Assembly: GCA_036937835.1 (NCBI GenBank)
Contig: CM072878.1
Location: 7,290,001-7,354,000, forward strand
DNA length: 64,000 nt
Direction of reading: 5' to 3'
Source of the DNA: Pampus argenteus
Taxonomy: Eukaryota; Chordata; Actinopteri; Scombriformes; Stromateidae
The position numbers and the translations under genes were made by a program. Under the pieces are notes generated by a model. That model was not told where the DNA came from and did no database searches. It saw only the letters and a list, made by a program, of their open reading frames with translations. This document shows, in pieces, positions 60,716 through 64,000 of this stretch; position 1 is the stretch's first letter; every line of letters starts with the position of its first letter.

Positions 60716-60882
60716 CCCCGCCCATCCCCCCTCCTCTCTCCTACCCAACCCCAGCACAGCCCAGCCCTGTACGTCTTACACAAGCTCTGCTCTGATTGGC
60801 TGTAAGGAGTGTCAATCAAAGTACCCAATAAAAAAAAACAAAACAAAAAAAAAAACACTGGCCGCTCGCCAACGCTATAAAA
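60716..60882. promoter_or_regulatory. Possible core promoter elements: GC box, CCAAT box, TATA box
   Basis: A GC box (CCCCGCCC, 60716-60723), an inverted CCAAT box (ATTGG, 60795-60799) and TATAAAA on the plus strand (60876-60882) occur within 170 bp. The GC and CCAAT boxes could serve tnrc18 on the minus strand. The TATA points the other way, so divergent transcription is possible. The transcription start cannot be located from sequence alone. Confidence 0.3.
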
Positions 60883-60960
60883 CCAATTATAGAGCAAGGA
60901 GGTTGAGTCGTTTCAAGGTCCCCTCTCCCTTCAAGACCGAGTGATCAAAACCAGGGGGGC

Positions 60961-61015
60961 GGTGATGATGGTGGTGATGGTGATGGTGATGATGGTGGTG
61001 ATGGTGGTGGTGGGG
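60961..61015. repeat. (GGTGAT)n-like G-rich repeat
   Basis: Tandem GGTGATG/GGTGGTG units end in GGTGGTGGTGGGGGC. The minus strand would read poly-His if translated, but there is no gene evidence here. Confidence 0.9.
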
Positions 61016-61559
61016 GCAAGTTTCACCAATCGTGTCATCTCTCAGTGTTTTCCTGGGGCTGCAGACGGATTTCACTTGGTCAAAGGCATCTTGGATCTTT
61101 ATCATATTATCCTCTGAGACTTGTCATTGTTCCTGACGGCTTCATTTTTTATTTTTATTTTTTTTAAATTCTCTCTACAACATAATGTCCGGCTTTTATG
61201 CAAATGCACAGAATAGGCCTATAGTTGCTGCAGCGCTGGGTGTCTCTTGGCGCATAATCTGAGCCGAGGCTGAGTGGACACAGATTTGCATTAGAAGAGG
61301 AGGAAAAAGTGGCGTACCCCTTTAGTACTATGCTAAAATCCAGAGAGGGGGTGGGGTTGGGGGGGCGGTCGACCTTTGGTGTGAACTGGGGCTTCTTAAA
61401 AAAACAAAAAAAACTACCTCTTTATTTCTCCTTTAGTCTTTCGGATATATTAATATATATATATATACATATATTAAGTTACCAATACATGTCTTTTGAA
61501 GTAAAGCTCCGCGTTACATAGTTGCAAAAAATGTTGATTAAAAAAAAAAAAATCTGACG

Positions 61560-62000
61560 CGGTTTTAAGTTGCCCATGTCACCCCCAAGCGCACCCCCTC
61601 CTTCTCCGGCCCCTCCTCCTCTCTGCGCCGGTTTCAAGGCGGCCCTCTGCGAGGGAAAAGGACGGAGGCGCTACGACGGAGCTACACCGCTGACGGAGAG
61701 GAGAGAGAGCAGTGTGGAGCAGCGGTCACAGCCGTGTAGCACCGGAGACATGGACTCGCTGTGTTGCTGTTATTCTGCCGTGACACCATCGGTGGCCACA
61801 CCTATTTGTTGTTGTTGTTTTTTTTCTCCCAATCGGACAACAACATTACCACCGAGCTGAGCAAAAAGAAGAGGCCGCTGAGCTGAGTCTGCTCGCAGCG
61901 GCTGTCACCCCTGACGGGACCCGGGGAGGGAATTACCAGGCGGGGATCAGAGTGATGTCCCGTCCTGGGCCGTCCGAGGGGACCAAGCCTGCCTTTGTTC
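61560..62000. promoter_or_regulatory. Second CpG-rich segment upstream of tnrc18
   Basis: CpG dinucleotides are frequent from about 61558 to 62010, with a GAGGAGAGAGAG purine run in the middle. It may hold the noncoding first exon of tnrc18 or a divergent transcript start. A plus-strand frame through it has no recognisable protein and is composition-driven. Confidence 0.4.
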
Positions 62001-62009
62001 TCTAAATCG

Positions 62010-63314
62010 CACCGATTGGGAATTCAGACAATGCCTTCACATTAGGGCCCTATTGTTGTTCTCTTTTCACGCTGCAAGCAGGAGGCAGGTTTCATCTTTG
62101 CGTTGTTGTTTTTCCTTGTCAAATACCACGGAGTCTGTAGGGGGGTTACATCCACTTTGAGGTGGGTATGGCTGCTGTGTGTGTGTTAGGTGGTGGTATT
62201 CAATTTTATAAAACAGATTAAGTCATAATCCATCCAGATAATGACCCCCCCACCCACCCCCACACACACATAAATATTTCTTGGTGTCTTTCCTGTCAAT
62301 TAAAACAGGATTTTACACATATTTTAAGCAGGGCTGTAATTCAACAGTGTAGGCTACAGCACATTTAAGTCAAACATGAATGTCCTAAACTATAAAGGCC
62401 TGACATGTAAATATAAATATCTGTCATGTGATCATTTCAAAACTTCCATATTGCACTTTCCACCCACATAACAGCCGGGCAAACTCATGCTAGAACAATC
62501 TGTGGTTTATGTCCAGGTTCTCACCTTATTAGATTAGATGTGATAACACAGATATCTACTATCTGTTTATTTCTAGGTTAAGCCCCTCATAGGGAATGCG
62601 TTACTGCAGGAGCAGATGGGACCATTTGGTAGATTATGTTTTTTTATAGCTCATACACCAACTGGGTTCTTTGAGGATGGTCCAACATAAAGCTCAGAGC
62701 TTGTCCTCTCTTATGTGGGGCTGCAGTGGAAAAGTACTGAAAAGCATGATTTATAGCCTGAAACTCTGCTGAGTCAATACAACAGCACAGCCGATGTTTC
62801 ATTCTACCAGCATTGTTTTTTATTCTGTGGACCAAAGATTACAGAATGAGAACATTTGTATTCCCTGACTGTATTTGTGTTCTTCTTTCTTGTTGTTTAT
62901 CCGTTTTTTTTTATCTTTGCCTGAACCACATATCTTCAGTATCACTGTTTAAATATCATTGTTGGGGTTCGGGTTAATTCTGTCTTTCCAGTTGAAGGAT
63001 CAGGTAAATGATTTGATTTGGCGGATGGATTTGATTTTCTCCGGGCGTGTGGCTGCATTAACCCACAGGGGACAGAGCATAGACAGCATTGATTAATTCA
63101 GCTGAGAGTTCACTCCTCCCTGGAAAATAAATACATAAATAAATAAATACTGGATGATGTCCCTCCTGCATAAGCACCTACCCTAAAGCCTCGCCGTACA
63201 TAAATGTATGCATTCTCCCATTTTCATTAGATTTTCTCCATAAACTAATAAATGAGAGGCAGCATTAAACAAGAGCAGCCCAGATCTTTTGGATGACCCC
63301 ACCCAGACTGCTCT

Positions 63315-63373
<59 letters not shown>

Positions 63374-64000
63374 CCTGCATTACCCAAAGGGCTAAATCAT
63401 TCATCATACCTCATCCCATGCTCTGCACAAGTACTGTACTGTTACTGAAGCAACTGCCACTGCATTGCAGCAAGACAAATCCCGAAATGATTGTGAAGAA
63501 GGCTAATTGCAGTGTCGTGTTTTCTGACGGACTGAAGACACACGCACACACACACACGTAATAAACATGCCACTGAGTCTGAGATGACTGACGTGCACAC
63601 ACACACACCAACACATATACAGCTCTCATGGGATACCTGCCAATCATCAGACAGTGCCTTGCAGGGTTTTATGATGGACCACCGGAGGGGGGAGGAGGGT
63701 TAGGAGCTTACTGCTGGAGGACAAACAGCCGGCCATACACACACACACACACATATACTCACACACTCCACCCTGACAGGCATACAGCTGAGCGTGAAGT
63801 GGTCACATGACGTGAAAATCTCAATGCTGATTGTCTGTCGCCACAAATATTCCCAGTTTCCACGATTTTATGATCAGGCGATGGTGTTTCTGCTTTGTTG
63901 TAGTTTCAATAAAATTCCATCGTAATTGGATGTGCATACGTGTGAGATGTATGCATTTATATCATTTTATATATTATATATATATTACAAACAGTTTATC
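62010..64000. other. Upstream flank, no gene seen
   Basis: AT-rich sequence with a perfect CA run at 63317-63370 and shorter CA runs near 63543-63557 and 63738-63752. No homology to the next gene expected in vertebrate synteny is visible in this stretch. Confidence 0.5.
63317..63370. repeat. (CA)n microsatellite
   Basis: A 54-bp perfect CA run upstream of tnrc18. Confidence 0.95.

Noticed and set aside
60887..61105. A minus-strand frame with a run of 17 histidines
   Set aside because: It is the translation of the GGTGAT-type repeat; there is no conserved flank and no gene evidence.
61570..61860. A plus-strand Pro- and Cys-rich frame in the CpG-rich segment
   Set aside because: Open by composition only; no recognisable protein, and it lies in probable promoter or UTR sequence.

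Overview
The window is nuclear DNA of a ray-finned fish, most likely a percomorph teleost. The evidence is two vertebrate genes with spliced GT-AG introns, dense CA/TG microsatellites, and interspersed repeats of types I recognise from percomorph genomes. It contains no bacterial operons, CRISPR arrays or phage genes. I find no previously undescribed system; it is an ordinary two-gene vertebrate locus with some unusual details.

Layout: (1) About 563-10965, plus strand: slc29a4, the plasma-membrane monoamine / equilibrative nucleoside transporter 4 (PMAT/ENT4). Ten coding exons (729-9311) join in frame to 550 codons. Intron 4 carries a solo LTR with a perfect 5-bp target-site duplication, a tRNA-derived SINE and another repeat. 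(2) About 10966-19196: intergenic spacer between two converging genes. It holds copies of one dispersed repeat, an interstitial telomeric (TTAGGG) tract and many microsatellites, but no gene I can support. (3) About 19197-58715, minus strand, plus upstream 5' UTR: tnrc18, a very large chromatin protein. Twenty-nine coding exons join in frame to 3121 codons, with an inferred 3.7-kb 3' UTR ending at an AATAAA near 19220. (4) About 58.3-62.0 kb: CpG-rich promoter and 5' region of tnrc18. (5) 62.0-64.0 kb: no gene seen.

The two genes are neighbours, tail to tail, as SLC29A4 and TNRC18 are on human chromosome 7p22, so the block is ancient. They are not known to work together. Slc29a4 is a surface transporter for organic cations and monoamines. 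Tnrc18 is a nuclear BAH/Tudor/AT-hook protein; mammalian TNRC18 is reported to read H3K9me3 and silence retroelements.

Most worth checking: a possible intronic polyadenylation isoform of tnrc18 that would lack the Tudor and BAH modules, a fish-expanded Arg-Asp/Arg-Glu array in Tnrc18, a perfect (CA)188 tract beside a CG tract in intron 1, the interstitial telomeric tract, and the clean solo LTR. Exon boundaries were read by eye from splice sites, reading phase and remembered vertebrate homologues; no alignment was run.
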